DNA from: JAODBQ01 sp047602055
GTDB lineage: Bacteria > Actinomycetota > Acidimicrobiia > Acidimicrobiales > Ilumatobacteraceae
Assembly (NCBI GenBank): GCA_047602055.1
Contig: JASGIG010000001.1
Span: forward strand, 620,001-684,000
Reading direction: 5' to 3'
DNA length: 64,000 bases
The translations under genes were made by a program, and so were the position numbers. Below are positions 27,423 to 36,416 of the stretch, one piece after another. A model generated the notes under the pieces. It did not search any database, was not told the DNA's origin, and worked only from the letters and a program-made list of their open reading frames with translations. Position 1 is the stretch's first letter. Each line of letters opens with the position of its first letter.

Positions 27423-28745
27423 GTGGGAGTGTCCCGAACCGCCTGGTTCCACTGCTTCGCCGGGACGGCCGGCGACATGACGCTCGGCGCGCTCGTGCAC
27501 GCCGGCGCCGACCCGCTGGCGGTCGCCGAGATCGTCGGGCGGCTGCCGATCGACGGGTACGCGCTGTCGTTCGAAGCGGTGCAACGCTGCGGGATCGCGG
27601 CGACGAGGGCGATCGTCGTGTCCGGCGGTCACCACGAGCACCCGGCGACCGACGCCGACGCCGACGATCACCGTCATCGGCACGACCACCACGACCACGA
27701 CCACAGCGACCACGGCGACCACCACCATGATCACGACCACCACGACCACGGCGAGCCGCACGACCATCCGCACCGGCCCTACCGCGAGATCCGCACCCTG
27801 CTCGACGAGGCCGATCTGCCGGCGCGGGTGCGCGACCGGGCGCAGCGCACGTTCCGGGCGCTGGCCGAAGTCGAGGCCGCGATGCACGCCATGGAGCCCG
27901 ACGACGTCGAGCTGCACGAGGTCGGCTCGCTCGACGCGATCGTCGACGTCGTCGGCGCCTGCGCGGCGCTGGAGGTGCTCGGCATCGACCGCCTCGTCTG
28001 CAGCCCGATCACGGTCGGCCAAGGCACGGTGCGCGCCGCCCACGGCACGCTGCCCAACCCGGCGCCGGCGACGGTGGAGCTGCTCGCCCGGCGCGGCGCG
28101 CCGAGCCGCGGCGTCGACGACCGCCGCGAGCTGGCGACGCCGACCGGCGTCGCCCTGATGACCGCGCTGGCCGACGAGTTCGGGCCGCTGCCGGCGATCG
28201 CGGTCGAGGCCGTCGGGTACGGCGCCGGGACGCTCGACATCGCCGGGCGGCCGAACGTCGTGCAGGTCGTCGTCGGCACTACGGCCGCCGCGACGGCGAC
28301 GCCGGATCCCGGCCAGCCCGTGCAGCTCCTGGAGACGAACGTCGACGACGCCACCGGCGAGGTCGTCGCCCACACCATCGCCGCCCTGCTCGCCGCCGGC
28401 GCCCACGACGCCTGGGCGACCCCGATCGTGATGAAGAAGGGCCGGCCGGCGCACACCGTCCACGCGCTGTGCGACCCGGCACGCGCCGCCGCCGTCGGTG
28501 CCGCACTGGTCAGAGAGACCGGCACGCTCGGCCTGCGCGGCACCGCGCTGCGCCGCTGGCCGCAGGCGCGCGACGAACGGGTGGTCGACGTCGGCGGCCA
28601 CGCGGTGCGGGTCAAGGTCAGCGCCGACCGCGTCAAGGTCGAGTACGACGACGCCGCGACCGCGGCCGCGGCGCTCGGTCGACCGCTGCGCGACGTCCTC
28701 CACGCTGCGGAATCGGCGGCGACCGCTGGCAGGATGCAACCGTGA
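27423..28745 (+). CDS. larC: LarC, nickel insertion protein for the NPN cofactor
   Basis: CTP-dependent cyclometallase that inserts nickel into the NPN precursor, 440 aa. The N-terminus HCFAGTAGDMTLGALVHAGA is diagnostic. A His/Asp-rich nickel-binding stretch spans about residues 67-120, with dozens of His and Asp. The C-terminal LETNVDDATGEVVAHTIAAL and VMKKGRPAHTVHAL are conserved. It starts 4 bp after larB and overlaps the downstream sulfurtransferase by GTGA. larA and larE, which in other species give the racemase and the sulfur-insertion enzyme, are not in the window. Confidence 0.94.
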   Translation: MGVSRTAWFHCFAGTAGDMTLGALVHAGADPLAVAEIVGRLPIDGYALSFEAVQRCGIAATRAIVVSGGHHEHPATDADADDHRHRHDHHDHDHSDHGDHHHDHDHHDHGEPHDHPHRPYREIRTLLDEADLPARVRDRAQRTFRALAEVEAAMHAMEPDDVELHEVGSLDAIVDVVGACAALEVLGIDRLVCSPITVGQGTVRAAHGTLPNPAPATVELLARRGAPSRGVDDRRELATPTGVALMTALADEFGPLPAIAVEAVGYGAGTLDIAGRPNVVQVVVGTTAAATATPDPGQPVQLLETNVDDATGEVVAHTIAALLAAGAHDAWATPIVMKKGRPAHTVHALCDPARAAAVGAALVRETGTLGLRGTALRRWPQARDERVVDVGGHAVRVKVSADRVKVEYDDAATAAAALGRPLRDVLHAAESAATAGRMQP

Positions 28746-29572
28746 TCCCCCCGGTCGTCGACGCCGAGTTCCTCGACGCCCATCCCGAGGCGCTGATCGC
28801 CGACGTCCGCTGGTACCTCGACGGTCGCGACGGCTTCGCCGCTTACCGCGACGCCCACCTCCCGGGCGCTCGCTGGGTGGACCTGGAGACAGCGCTGTCG
28901 GCCGCGGGGCGCCCGGCGACGGAGGGCCGCCACCCGCTGCCGACGCCGCAGGCGTTCGCCCAGGCGATGCGCGACCTCGGCATCGGTGACGACTCGATCG
29001 TCGTCGCCTACGACGACACCGGCGGGGTCACCGCCGGGCGCCTGGTCGTCATGCTGCGGGTGCTGGGCATCGACGCCGCGCTGCTCGACGGCGGCCTGAG
29101 GGCCTGGATCGGTCCCGTCGAGTCCGGCCCCGGCAAGGCGTCTGCGGCACCCGGCTCGTTCACCGAGCGGCCGTGGCCGGCCGAGCGCTTCGCCGACGCC
29201 GACGAGACCGGGGCGGCGGCGCTCGCGGGCACGCCGGTGATCGACGCCCGCTCCTTCGAGCGCTTCACCGGCGAGGCGACGATGGTCGACCGCGTGCCCG
29301 GCCACATCCCCGGTGCCCGCTCGGCGCCGGCCACCGACGTGTTCGGCCCCGACGGCCGGTTCAAGTCCGTCGACGAGCTGCGCGCCCACTACGCCGCCCG
29401 AGGCATCGACGACTCGACCGCGGACGTCATCGCCTCCTGCGGCTCCGGCGTCAGCGCCTGCGCCAACATCATCGCCCTCGAGCACGCCGGCCTCCCCCGG
29501 GCACGCCTGTTCGCCGCCAGCTGGTCCGGCTGGTCCGCCGACCCCGACCGAGAAGCTGCGACCGGCGAATGA
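28742..29572 (+). CDS. Two-domain rhodanese sulfurtransferase
   Basis: Thiosulfate or 3-mercaptopyruvate sulfurtransferase family, 276 aa, tandem rhodanese domains. The first is inactive-like (IADVRWYLDG ... LPGARWVD, residues 1-130). The second carries the persulfide loop SCGSGVSAC with Cys233. The GTG start lies inside the larC stop (GTGA), so translation is likely coupled. That coupling suggests sulfur supply to NPN-cofactor synthesis, though this is inference. A separate cyanide or thiosulfate role is equally typical of the family. Confidence 0.9.
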   Translation: MIPPVVDAEFLDAHPEALIADVRWYLDGRDGFAAYRDAHLPGARWVDLETALSAAGRPATEGRHPLPTPQAFAQAMRDLGIGDDSIVVAYDDTGGVTAGRLVVMLRVLGIDAALLDGGLRAWIGPVESGPGKASAAPGSFTERPWPAERFADADETGAAALAGTPVIDARSFERFTGEATMVDRVPGHIPGARSAPATDVFGPDGRFKSVDELRAHYAARGIDDSTADVIASCGSGVSACANIIALEHAGLPRARLFAASWSGWSADPDREAATGE

Positions 29573-29681
29573 TCGACCGGCGAGAGGTCGTTCGCCCGCT
29601 CCCCGCGAGTGCTCCCAGCGCGGGGCGCCCGGCGGGTTGCCGACGCTTGGGCCCGCACGAGTCGAGCATCTGCGCACGCGT

Positions 29682-29708
29682 GGCGGCGCGACCGCCAGGG
29701 AGCCCGCC
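29682..29708. repeat. 27-bp interspersed repeat, inverted match at 17675-17701
   Basis: Exact reverse complement of 17675-17701. It sits in the 196-bp gap before the ABC-2-like permease, in sequence that also holds GAGCG/CGCTC-rich short palindromes seen in other gaps (24670s, 49010s, 57120s). Confidence 0.7.
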
Positions 29709-29768
29709 ACAGGAGGCGAGCGGCGAAAGCGAGCGCAGCGAGCGGCCGCCAGTCGCCGACCAGCCAGC

Positions 29769-31418
29769 ATGAGCACTTCTCCCGAGACCCGGGCGATGGT
29801 GGCGCTGCGGCGCACCCGGCAGAAGCATCGGCTCGGCAACCTCGAGTGGTTCGAGGCGGCGTATCGCGTCTACCTGCTCGCCCTGTTCGGCGGCGGCGTC
29901 ATCCTGTGGCTCAGCGGTCTCGTCGGCGACGCCCCGGTCAGCGCGTCGACCGCCGCGGCGATCGACGGCAACGCCCCGGCCGTGCTCGGCCTGCTCGCCG
30001 TCGCCGCGTTCGCCGCCGGCCTGCGCAGCGGCGCCCAGGGCGGGCCGCTGGCGCTCGAGGCACCGGACGTCGCGTACGTCATGCTGGCGCCCGTCGACCG
30101 CCGCCGGGCGCTGCTACGGCCCGCCGTGCAACGCCTGCGCTCGGCCGCGTACGTCGGCGCGCTGCTCGGCGCGATCGCCGGCCAGCTCGCCGGGCGGCGC
30201 CTGCCGGGCTCGACGGTCGCCTGGGCCGGCTCCGGCTTCCTGTTCGGGCTCGTGATCGCCGCGCTGTGGGTCGGTGGCGCCCTCGTCGCCCACGCGGCCC
30301 ACGTGCGCCAGTGGGTGACGACGATCGTCGCCATCGCCCTGCTCGCCTGGCAGACGGTGGCGGCCTTCCGCCACATCCCCGCCCTCGGCACGCCCGCCGG
30401 CAGCCTGGCGCTGTGGGGCTGGCGCCAGCATCCGGTCGACGCGCTGTCGATGGTGGTGGCCGCCGGGCTGGTGATCGCCGGCATCTTCATGCTCCGGCGG
30501 ACGTCGCTCGACGCGCTGGCCCGCCGCAGCGGCCTCGTCGCCCAACTCCGCTTCGCGGTGACGATGCAGGATCTGCGCACCGTCATCCTCCTGCGCCGCC
30601 AGCTCAACCAGGAGCAGGCCCGCCGCCGCCCGTGGCTGCGCGTCCCGCGGACCAAGCGCGAGCACCCGGTGTGGCGCCGCGGCTGGCACAGCCTGCTGCG
30701 GATGCCGGCGACGCGGCTCGTCCGCATGGCTGCGCTCGCCGCCGCGGTCGGTGTCAGCCAGGCGCTGGTCGTCCGGGGCACGACGCCGGCGCTGCTGCTG
30801 TCCGCCGGCCTGCTGTTCGTCCTCGGCCTGGAGGCGATGGAGCCGCTGTCGCAGGAGGTCGACCAGCCGGACCTCGCCGACAGCCTGCCGATCGTCCGCG
30901 GGCCGCTGATGCTCCGCCACCTCGCCGCCCCGGCGGTCGCCCTCGTCCCGTTCGCACTCGTCGGCGCGGTCGCGGCGACGATCACCGCGACCGTCGGCCA
31001 CGGCCACTTCACGATCGGCGCGGCCGCTGCCGTCGCAGCGATCCTGTGCGTGCCGACGACGCTCGGCGGCGCGGCCGGCTCCGTGGTGTCGATCGTGCGC
31101 GACGCACCCGACCCGGCGGCGACGACGGGTCAGCAGGCGTTCCTGCCGCCGGAGATGGCCGGGGTGACGACGATGCTGCGGGTGCTCATCCCGCTCGTCG
31201 TCAGCACGCTCGGGGTGCTCGACGTCCTGCTCGTCCGCCAGGCGATCCAGCGCGGCGACAGCGCGCCCGGCGCGGCGCTGCGCGGCGCCGTCGGCACGGT
31301 GCTGATCGTCGCCGCCTGCGCGTGGTGGGTGCGCAAGCGCGACGACATCGCCAAGGCGCTCAAGGGCTTCATGAACGAGGGGCGCGAGTACACCGCCCAG
31401 CAAAGGAGCAGCGGATGA
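29769..31418 (+). CDS. Multi-span membrane protein, ABC-2-like exporter permease
   Basis: 549 aa with about 10-12 hydrophobic segments (for example YLLALFGGGVILWLSGLVG and VTTIVAIALLAWQTVAAF). Its stop overlaps by ATGA the start of an ABC ATPase with no other membrane partner nearby, so I infer that it is the membrane half of a two-gene exporter. A long cytoplasmic loop rich in Arg (about residues 265-310) lies mid-protein. No precise family recognised; substrate unknown. Confidence 0.75.
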   Translation: MSTSPETRAMVALRRTRQKHRLGNLEWFEAAYRVYLLALFGGGVILWLSGLVGDAPVSASTAAAIDGNAPAVLGLLAVAAFAAGLRSGAQGGPLALEAPDVAYVMLAPVDRRRALLRPAVQRLRSAAYVGALLGAIAGQLAGRRLPGSTVAWAGSGFLFGLVIAALWVGGALVAHAAHVRQWVTTIVAIALLAWQTVAAFRHIPALGTPAGSLALWGWRQHPVDALSMVVAAGLVIAGIFMLRRTSLDALARRSGLVAQLRFAVTMQDLRTVILLRRQLNQEQARRRPWLRVPRTKREHPVWRRGWHSLLRMPATRLVRMAALAAAVGVSQALVVRGTTPALLLSAGLLFVLGLEAMEPLSQEVDQPDLADSLPIVRGPLMLRHLAAPAVALVPFALVGAVAATITATVGHGHFTIGAAAAVAAILCVPTTLGGAAGSVVSIVRDAPDPAATTGQQAFLPPEMAGVTTMLRVLIPLVVSTLGVLDVLLVRQAIQRGDSAPGAALRGAVGTVLIVAACAWWVRKRDDIAKALKGFMNEGREYTAQQRSSG

Positions 31419-32110
31419 ACTCGCCGCGCACCCGGCCGGCCCTGCAGACGTTCCGGCTGACCAAGACGTACGGCGACCGCCCGGCACTCGAACCGCTCGA
31501 CCTGAGCATCGCCGCCGGCGAGCACGTCGCCCTCGTCGGCCACAACGGCAGCGGCAAGACGACGCTGCTGAAGATGGCGGCCGGGCTGCTCGACGCCTCC
31601 GACGGCACCGTGCGCATCGCCGGCCACGACGCCGGCACCGTCGAGGCCCGCCGCGCCCTGTCGTGGCTGAGCGACACGCCGACGTTCTACGACGACCTGT
31701 CGCTGTGGGAGCACCTCGAGTACGTCGCCCGGCTGCACGGGGTCGACGACTGGCAGGACACCGCCGAGCGCCTGATCGACGTCGTCGGACTCGCCCATCG
31801 CCGCGATGACATCCCGACGACGTTCAGCCGCGGCCTGCGCCAGAAGGCGGCGATCACGCTGGCCTGCGTACGCCCGTTTCAGGTGTGGCTGGTCGACGAG
31901 CCGTTCGTCGGTCTCGACGAGTCGGGCAAGAAAGCGTTGCTGTCGCTGTTCGACGAGGCCGCCGAGCGGGGCGCGACGCTGATCGTCGCCACCCACGAGC
32001 TGACGTTCGTCAACCGGGTGGAGCGGCTGATCGCCCTGCGCGACGGCCAGGTCTCCTACGACGGCCCGCCGTCGGAGACCGACGTCCACGCCCTGGTGAT
32101 GCCGACGTAG
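31415..32110 (+). CDS. ABC exporter ATPase (CcmA-like)
   Basis: 231 aa single ATPase domain: Walker A GHNGSGKTT, Walker B VWLVDEPFVGLD, H-loop VATHE. The signature is SRGLRQKAA rather than LSGGQ, a variant common in ABC-2 exporters. AAAGGAGCAGCGG precedes the ATG, and the gene overlaps the permease gene upstream. Likely energises export by that permease. Confidence 0.88.
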   Translation: MNSPRTRPALQTFRLTKTYGDRPALEPLDLSIAAGEHVALVGHNGSGKTTLLKMAAGLLDASDGTVRIAGHDAGTVEARRALSWLSDTPTFYDDLSLWEHLEYVARLHGVDDWQDTAERLIDVVGLAHRRDDIPTTFSRGLRQKAAITLACVRPFQVWLVDEPFVGLDESGKKALLSLFDEAAERGATLIVATHELTFVNRVERLIALRDGQVSYDGPPSETDVHALVMPT

Positions 32111-32154
32111 CCGCTCGGCGCCGCTGCTTGACGCAGCCACTAACCTGCGTGGCC

Positions 32155-32709
32155 ATGCCGCAGGAATTCACGTCCGTGACCGCCTCTTCGTACGACGCTG
32201 CCGGCCTGGCCACCAAGCTGACCCAGAAGTCGGCGGAGGGCTGGGAGGTCGTCGGCATCGTCAACTCCGGCACGGAGATCGCCGCGTTCCTGCAGCGTGC
32301 CAGCACCGGCGCCAGCGCATCGGGCTCGTCGACGTCCGGCTACGCCGACACCTCGTCGTCGTCCACGCCGGCGGCCGCGGCCACCGCAGCGGCCGCCACC
32401 ACCGAGCCGGCCGGCTGGGGCACGACGAGCGCGGCCACGTCGCCGGCCAGCGGCGCCACCGCCTACCCCACCGCTGCGGCCAGCTCGTCGAGCACCGACC
32501 CGTCGTCGGGCTACAGCGCGGCGTCGCAGCCCTCGAGCGCCACCGCCGCACCGGCGGCTGCCGTCTCGACGCCGGCCGCCAGTTCGGTGCCCGCCGGCTG
32601 GTACGCCGACCCCGCCGGTCGCTTCGATCTGCGCTACTGGGACGGCAACACCTGGACCGAGCACGTCTCCCGCGCCGGCCAGCAGTTCACCGACCCGCCG
32701 GTTGCCTGA
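32155..32709 (+). CDS. DUF2510 protein with Ser/Ala/Thr-rich linker
   Basis: 184 aa. The N-terminal 45 residues (TKLTQKSAEGWEVVGIVNSG) resemble the DUF4177-type small fold. Then comes a low-complexity Ser/Ala/Thr/Pro linker (about 48-145) and a C-terminal DUF2510 motif, GWYADPAGRFDLRYWDGNTW. DUF2510 is an actinobacterial domain often near membrane or secretion proteins; its role is unknown. No signal peptide or membrane helix seen. Confidence 0.85.
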   Translation: MPQEFTSVTASSYDAAGLATKLTQKSAEGWEVVGIVNSGTEIAAFLQRASTGASASGSSTSGYADTSSSSTPAAAATAAAATTEPAGWGTTSAATSPASGATAYPTAAASSSSTDPSSGYSAASQPSSATAAPAAAVSTPAASSVPAGWYADPAGRFDLRYWDGNTWTEHVSRAGQQFTDPPVA

Positions 32710-32792
32710 GATCCGAGTTCGCCGTACCAGGGGATTTGGTCCGTGACGTGAGTCGCCTGTCCAGCAGCGCCGGCGACTCCTAGCCTCGGCGC

Positions 32793-34373
32793 ATGCGGGC
32801 GACATCGATCGGTCACGCCGGGATCCTCATCGACACCGTCGAGGGGTCGATCCTCTGCGACCCGTGGTTCCTGCCGGCGTTCTTCGGCTCGTGGTTCGTG
32901 TTCCCACGCAACGACCGGCTGCCCGCCGAGCTCCAGGAGCGCATCGAGCACCCGACGTACCTGTACGTCTCCCATCTGCACGCCGATCACCTCGACGAAC
33001 CGTGGCTGGCCGAGCACGTCAGCCGTGACACCACCGTCCTGCTGCCCGGCTACCCGACCCGCGAGCAGGAGCGCAAGATGCGCTCGCTCGGGTTCACCAA
33101 GTTCGTGCGCACCGCCGACGGCGAGCCGGTACGCCTCGGCGACCGGCTGACCGTCGCCATCCACATCGAGACGAGCATCACCGACGGGCCCGGCGGCGAC
33201 AGCGCGCTCGTCGTCGACGACGGCACGGCGATCCTCGTCAACCAGAACGACTGCCGCACCGACGACCTCGCCGCGCTGCGCCGGCACGGGCCGGTCGACC
33301 TGCACTGGCTGCAGTACAGCGGGGCGATCTGGTATCCGATGGTGTACCGGGAGACGCCGGAGCGGATGCGCGAGCTGGTCGACGCCAAGGTCGCCAGCCA
33401 GCTCAACCGGGCGTTGCGCTACGTCGAGGCGATCGACGCCGCGGCGATCGTGCCGAGCGCCGGGCCGCCGGCGTTCCTCGACCCCGAGCTGTTCGGCTTC
33501 AACGTCATCCGCGGCGACGAGCTGAGCATCTTCCCCGACCAGCGGGTGTTCATGGACCTGCTCGCCGAGCACGGCCGCGACGGCATCCTGGCCATCCCCG
33601 GCACGACGATCGAGGTCGTCGACGGCAAGCGCACCGTCACCCACCCGATCCCCGACGCCGAGGTCGCCGCGATCTTCACGGACAAGGCCCGCTACCTGGC
33701 CGAGTACCAGGCCGACTGGATGCCGTGGCTCGACGAGCTGCACGCCGGCTGGCACACGCCGACGCCGGATCTGCTGGCCACGCTGCAGGCGTGGTGGCGG
33801 CCGCTGCTGGCGATGGCGCCGACCCTGCGCGCCGGCGTGGGCGCCAACGTGCTGCTGCGCGCGGGCGACGAGGCGATCCTCGTCGACTTCCCCGACGGCG
33901 ACGTACGCGCCCACGCCGGCGAGCCGTTCGCGTTCAGCTTCGACATCCAGCGCGAGCTGGTGGAGACGGTCACCGCCGAGCGCGCCGTCGACTGGAGCAA
34001 CGCCCTGTTCCTGTCGTGCCGGTTCACGGCGTGGCGCGCCGGGCCGTTCAACGAGTACGTCTACAACTTCTTCAAGTCGCTGTCGGCCGAGCGGATGCGC
34101 CGTGCCGAGGCGGAGGCGTTGCGCAAGCTCGACCCGGAGCAGAAGGGCATCGCCGCGGAGGAGATCCGCCTCGGCGACTGGATCGTCGAGCGCACCTGCC
34201 CGCATCGCCGTGCCGATCTCGCCGTGTTCGGCGAGATCGACGACGACTGCACGCTGGTCTGCACCCTGCACGGCTGGCGCTTCGACCTCGAGACCGGCCG
34301 CTGCCTGACCGCCGAGAACCGGCCGTTACGTGTGCGCCGGGCGTCCGACGATGCCACAGCCGGCGACGGGTGA
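32793..34373 (+). CDS. MBL-fold hydrolase fused to a C-terminal Rieske domain
   Basis: 526 aa. The N-terminal half is a UlaG/CMAH-like metallo-beta-lactamase fold with metal motif SHLHADHLDEP (H61, H63, D65, H66) and GHAGILIDT at the start. The C-terminal end has a Rieske [2Fe-2S] site: C469-P-H471 and C490-T-L-H493. MBL plus Rieske recalls CMP-Neu5Ac hydroxylase, where I recall the Rieske part coming first; here it is last. It may be an oxygenase or a redox-gated hydrolase. It stands alone, followed by the convergent L,D-transpeptidase. Confidence 0.85.
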   Translation: MRATSIGHAGILIDTVEGSILCDPWFLPAFFGSWFVFPRNDRLPAELQERIEHPTYLYVSHLHADHLDEPWLAEHVSRDTTVLLPGYPTREQERKMRSLGFTKFVRTADGEPVRLGDRLTVAIHIETSITDGPGGDSALVVDDGTAILVNQNDCRTDDLAALRRHGPVDLHWLQYSGAIWYPMVYRETPERMRELVDAKVASQLNRALRYVEAIDAAAIVPSAGPPAFLDPELFGFNVIRGDELSIFPDQRVFMDLLAEHGRDGILAIPGTTIEVVDGKRTVTHPIPDAEVAAIFTDKARYLAEYQADWMPWLDELHAGWHTPTPDLLATLQAWWRPLLAMAPTLRAGVGANVLLRAGDEAILVDFPDGDVRAHAGEPFAFSFDIQRELVETVTAERAVDWSNALFLSCRFTAWRAGPFNEYVYNFFKSLSAERMRRAEAEALRKLDPEQKGIAAEEIRLGDWIVERTCPHRRADLAVFGEIDDDCTLVCTLHGWRFDLETGRCLTAENRPLRVRRASDDATAGDG

Positions 34374-34384
34374 GGGCGAAACCT

Positions 34385-35311
34385 CTACTCGTGTACCCAG
34401 ACCGGGGTCTGGAGTGGGATCAGATCCTGATCCCAGATCATGTCCATGGCCATCGTCGACAGGCGGACGCAGCCGTGTGACGCCGGGTGGTTCGGCACGC
34501 TCGTCATGCCGTGGATGGCGATGCCGCCGTTGAAGTACTTCGGCCGGTAGATCTTGCCGAGATCGCCCTCCCACCAGCCGTCGGGCCGCTGGCGATTGAC
34601 CACGTAGAGACCGTTCGGCGTCTGCGCGTCGCCGGTCTCGACCTTCGTCGGGTCCTTGTGGTTCGTGGCCGTGTACGCCACGCCGGAACCGGTCGACGTG
34701 TTGAACGCCCACAGCGTCTTGCCGTCCTGGACGATGAACAGGATCTGCTTGGTCTTGTCGACCTCGACGACCCTGCCCGGGGCAGTGGTCTGCCCGTGGG
34801 CCTTCTCGGTGGCGAACGTCATCGCGAACGCCGTGTCCTTGTCGACGCTGCCGCTGGCGCGCAGCCCGTTGTACTTCTGGAAGGCCATCACCGCCTGGGT
34901 GGTGGCGAAGCCGTACTTGCCGTCCGGTCCGCCGTTCCAGAAGCCGAGGTCGAGCAGGCGCTGCTGGACGAGCTTGGTGCCCTCACCGCTCTTGCTGCCG
35001 ACGGCGGGGATCTCCTGGGCGGCCCACTCGACGGACTCGACGATCGGCGCCAGCACCGGCGCCGGCGGAAGCACGACCCCGGCGGGCAACGCCACGGTGG
35101 TGGGCGCCGTCTCGACCGGTGCCGCGGTATCGGTCGGCGCGGCGGTCGTGTCCGTCGTCGCCGGATCGGTCGCCGGCGTCGTCGTGGCGGGATCGGTCGG
35201 CGGCGTCGTCGCCGGGGCGGCCGCCACACCGGCGGTGCCGAGGCCTACCGTCGCCGTCACGAGGAGACCGGTGAACCAGGCCGTCCGTGCTGTCCTGCTA
35301 CGAGTGATCAT
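34385..35311 (-). CDS. L,D-transpeptidase with peptidoglycan-binding domain
   Basis: Secreted YkuD enzyme that forms 3-3 peptidoglycan cross-links or anchors proteins, 308 aa. Signal peptide (GLLVTATVGLGTAGVAAA), a Thr/Pro/Ala-rich linker (35-90), a PG_binding_1 domain (VQQRLLDLGFWNGGPDGKYG, about 115-165), then YkuD with catalytic HGMTSVPNHPASHGCVRLS near the C-terminus. All catalytic residues are present. Single gene with its own promoter region (35312-35482), divergent from the AraC gene. Confidence 0.93.
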   Translation of the reverse strand: MITRSRTARTAWFTGLLVTATVGLGTAGVAAAPATTPPTDPATTTPATDPATTDTTAAPTDTAAPVETAPTTVALPAGVVLPPAPVLAPIVESVEWAAQEIPAVGSKSGEGTKLVQQRLLDLGFWNGGPDGKYGFATTQAVMAFQKYNGLRASGSVDKDTAFAMTFATEKAHGQTTAPGRVVEVDKTKQILFIVQDGKTLWAFNTSTGSGVAYTATNHKDPTKVETGDAQTPNGLYVVNRQRPDGWWEGDLGKIYRPKYFNGGIAIHGMTSVPNHPASHGCVRLSTMAMDMIWDQDLIPLQTPVWVHE

Positions 35312-35482
35312 CGGTCGCGTTGCCCTGCCTTCGTTGCCGCCGTACGCCGTCGGGCAGCCACGCTACCGACCCCGCTCGGTCAAAGGTCGGCAGCCCCCGC
35401 CCGTGAGCCGAGCCGTCGCCGTTCGTCTGGCTTCGCCAGCCGAGACACCACCGGTGACCGTCCGGCACTATCATGAGGGCCG

Positions 35483-36301
35483 GTGTCGAGCGATGGCCAG
35501 ACCGTGGCTGCTTGGCCGATCGCCGGCGCCACCGCCGATCGCGCCATCGCCATCGAGCGATACGACGGAGCCGAGCCGTGGCGATGGGAGCGTCACTCCC
35601 ACGAGCGGCACCAGCTCACCTGGGGCCCACGCGGCATCGTCGTGGTCGAGACCGACAGCCACAACTGGCATGTCCCTCCGACGCTCGGGCTGTGGATCCC
35701 CGCCAACGCGCCTCATGCGATCGACGGCGTTCGGCCAGCGCAGGTGTACTGCCTCTACTTCGACGTGGACAGCTGTCCGATCCAGTGGTCGACGCCGACC
35801 GCCGTCGCGGTGGGAGGCTTCCTGCGAGAGGTGATCGTCCGGCTCGACGAGGACGACCTGACGACGTTGCAGCGGGAACGCACCGAGTCGGTCCTCTACG
35901 ACGTCCTCACGCCTGCCAGCTCGAGCAACATCCGAATGCCGATGCCCGCCGACGCCCGGCTCAGACTGATCGCCAACGGACTGATCGCCGACCCCGCCGA
36001 CGATCGCAGCCTGGTCGAGTGGGCGTCGGCGGTGGGAGCGAGCGTGCGGACGCTCACCCGGCTGTTCAGCACCCAGACCGGTCTCACCTTCGCCCAATGG
36101 CGCCGTCAAGTGCGGTTGCGCACCGCGCTGACCCTCCTCGCCCATGGTGCCAGCGTGTCTGCGACGGCGCGCAAGGTCGGGTACCGCAACTCGAGTGCGT
36201 TCGTCCACGCCTTCCACCAGGCCACCGGCCAGCCGCCCGGCGTCTACACGGCGACCGCGAGCCACGATGCGCCGGCCGACGACGCGCGAGGCCCCCACTG
36301 A
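35483..36301 (+). CDS. AraC-family regulator
   Basis: 272 aa. N-terminal cupin-like sensor (ERHSHERHQLTWGPRGIVVV, WIPANAPHAI) and C-terminal AraC DNA-binding domain with two helix-turn-helices (SLVEWASAVGASVRTLTRLF; SVSATARKVGYRNSSAFVHA, then FHQATGQPPGVY). It lies directly upstream of a siderophore-type binding protein with an iron box, so it probably controls ferric-siderophore uptake, as many AraC proteins do. GTG 35483 is the start. Confidence 0.9.
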   Translation: MSSDGQTVAAWPIAGATADRAIAIERYDGAEPWRWERHSHERHQLTWGPRGIVVVETDSHNWHVPPTLGLWIPANAPHAIDGVRPAQVYCLYFDVDSCPIQWSTPTAVAVGGFLREVIVRLDEDDLTTLQRERTESVLYDVLTPASSSNIRMPMPADARLRLIANGLIADPADDRSLVEWASAVGASVRTLTRLFSTQTGLTFAQWRRQVRLRTALTLLAHGASVSATARKVGYRNSSAFVHAFHQATGQPPGVYTATASHDAPADDARGPH

Positions 36302-36383
36302 GTCGACACCCGCAGTATGGCCATCTGACGATAGAGATTGGCCGACTTGCTCACATGTGCTTCTGCCAGGCTCCCATTGTTTG

Positions 36384-36402
36384 TTAGGTACGCCTGACCC
36401 AA
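36384..36402 (+). promoter_or_regulatory. IdeR/DtxR-type iron box
   Basis: TTAGGTACGCCTGACCCAA matches 16 of 19 positions of the IdeR consensus TWAGGTWAGSCTWACCTWA as I recall it. It lies 15 bp upstream of the ATG of the siderophore-type binding protein and just before its AAGGAGG site. Predicts iron-repressed expression. Confidence 0.68.
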
Positions 36403-36416
36403 GGAGGCTCGAAGAG

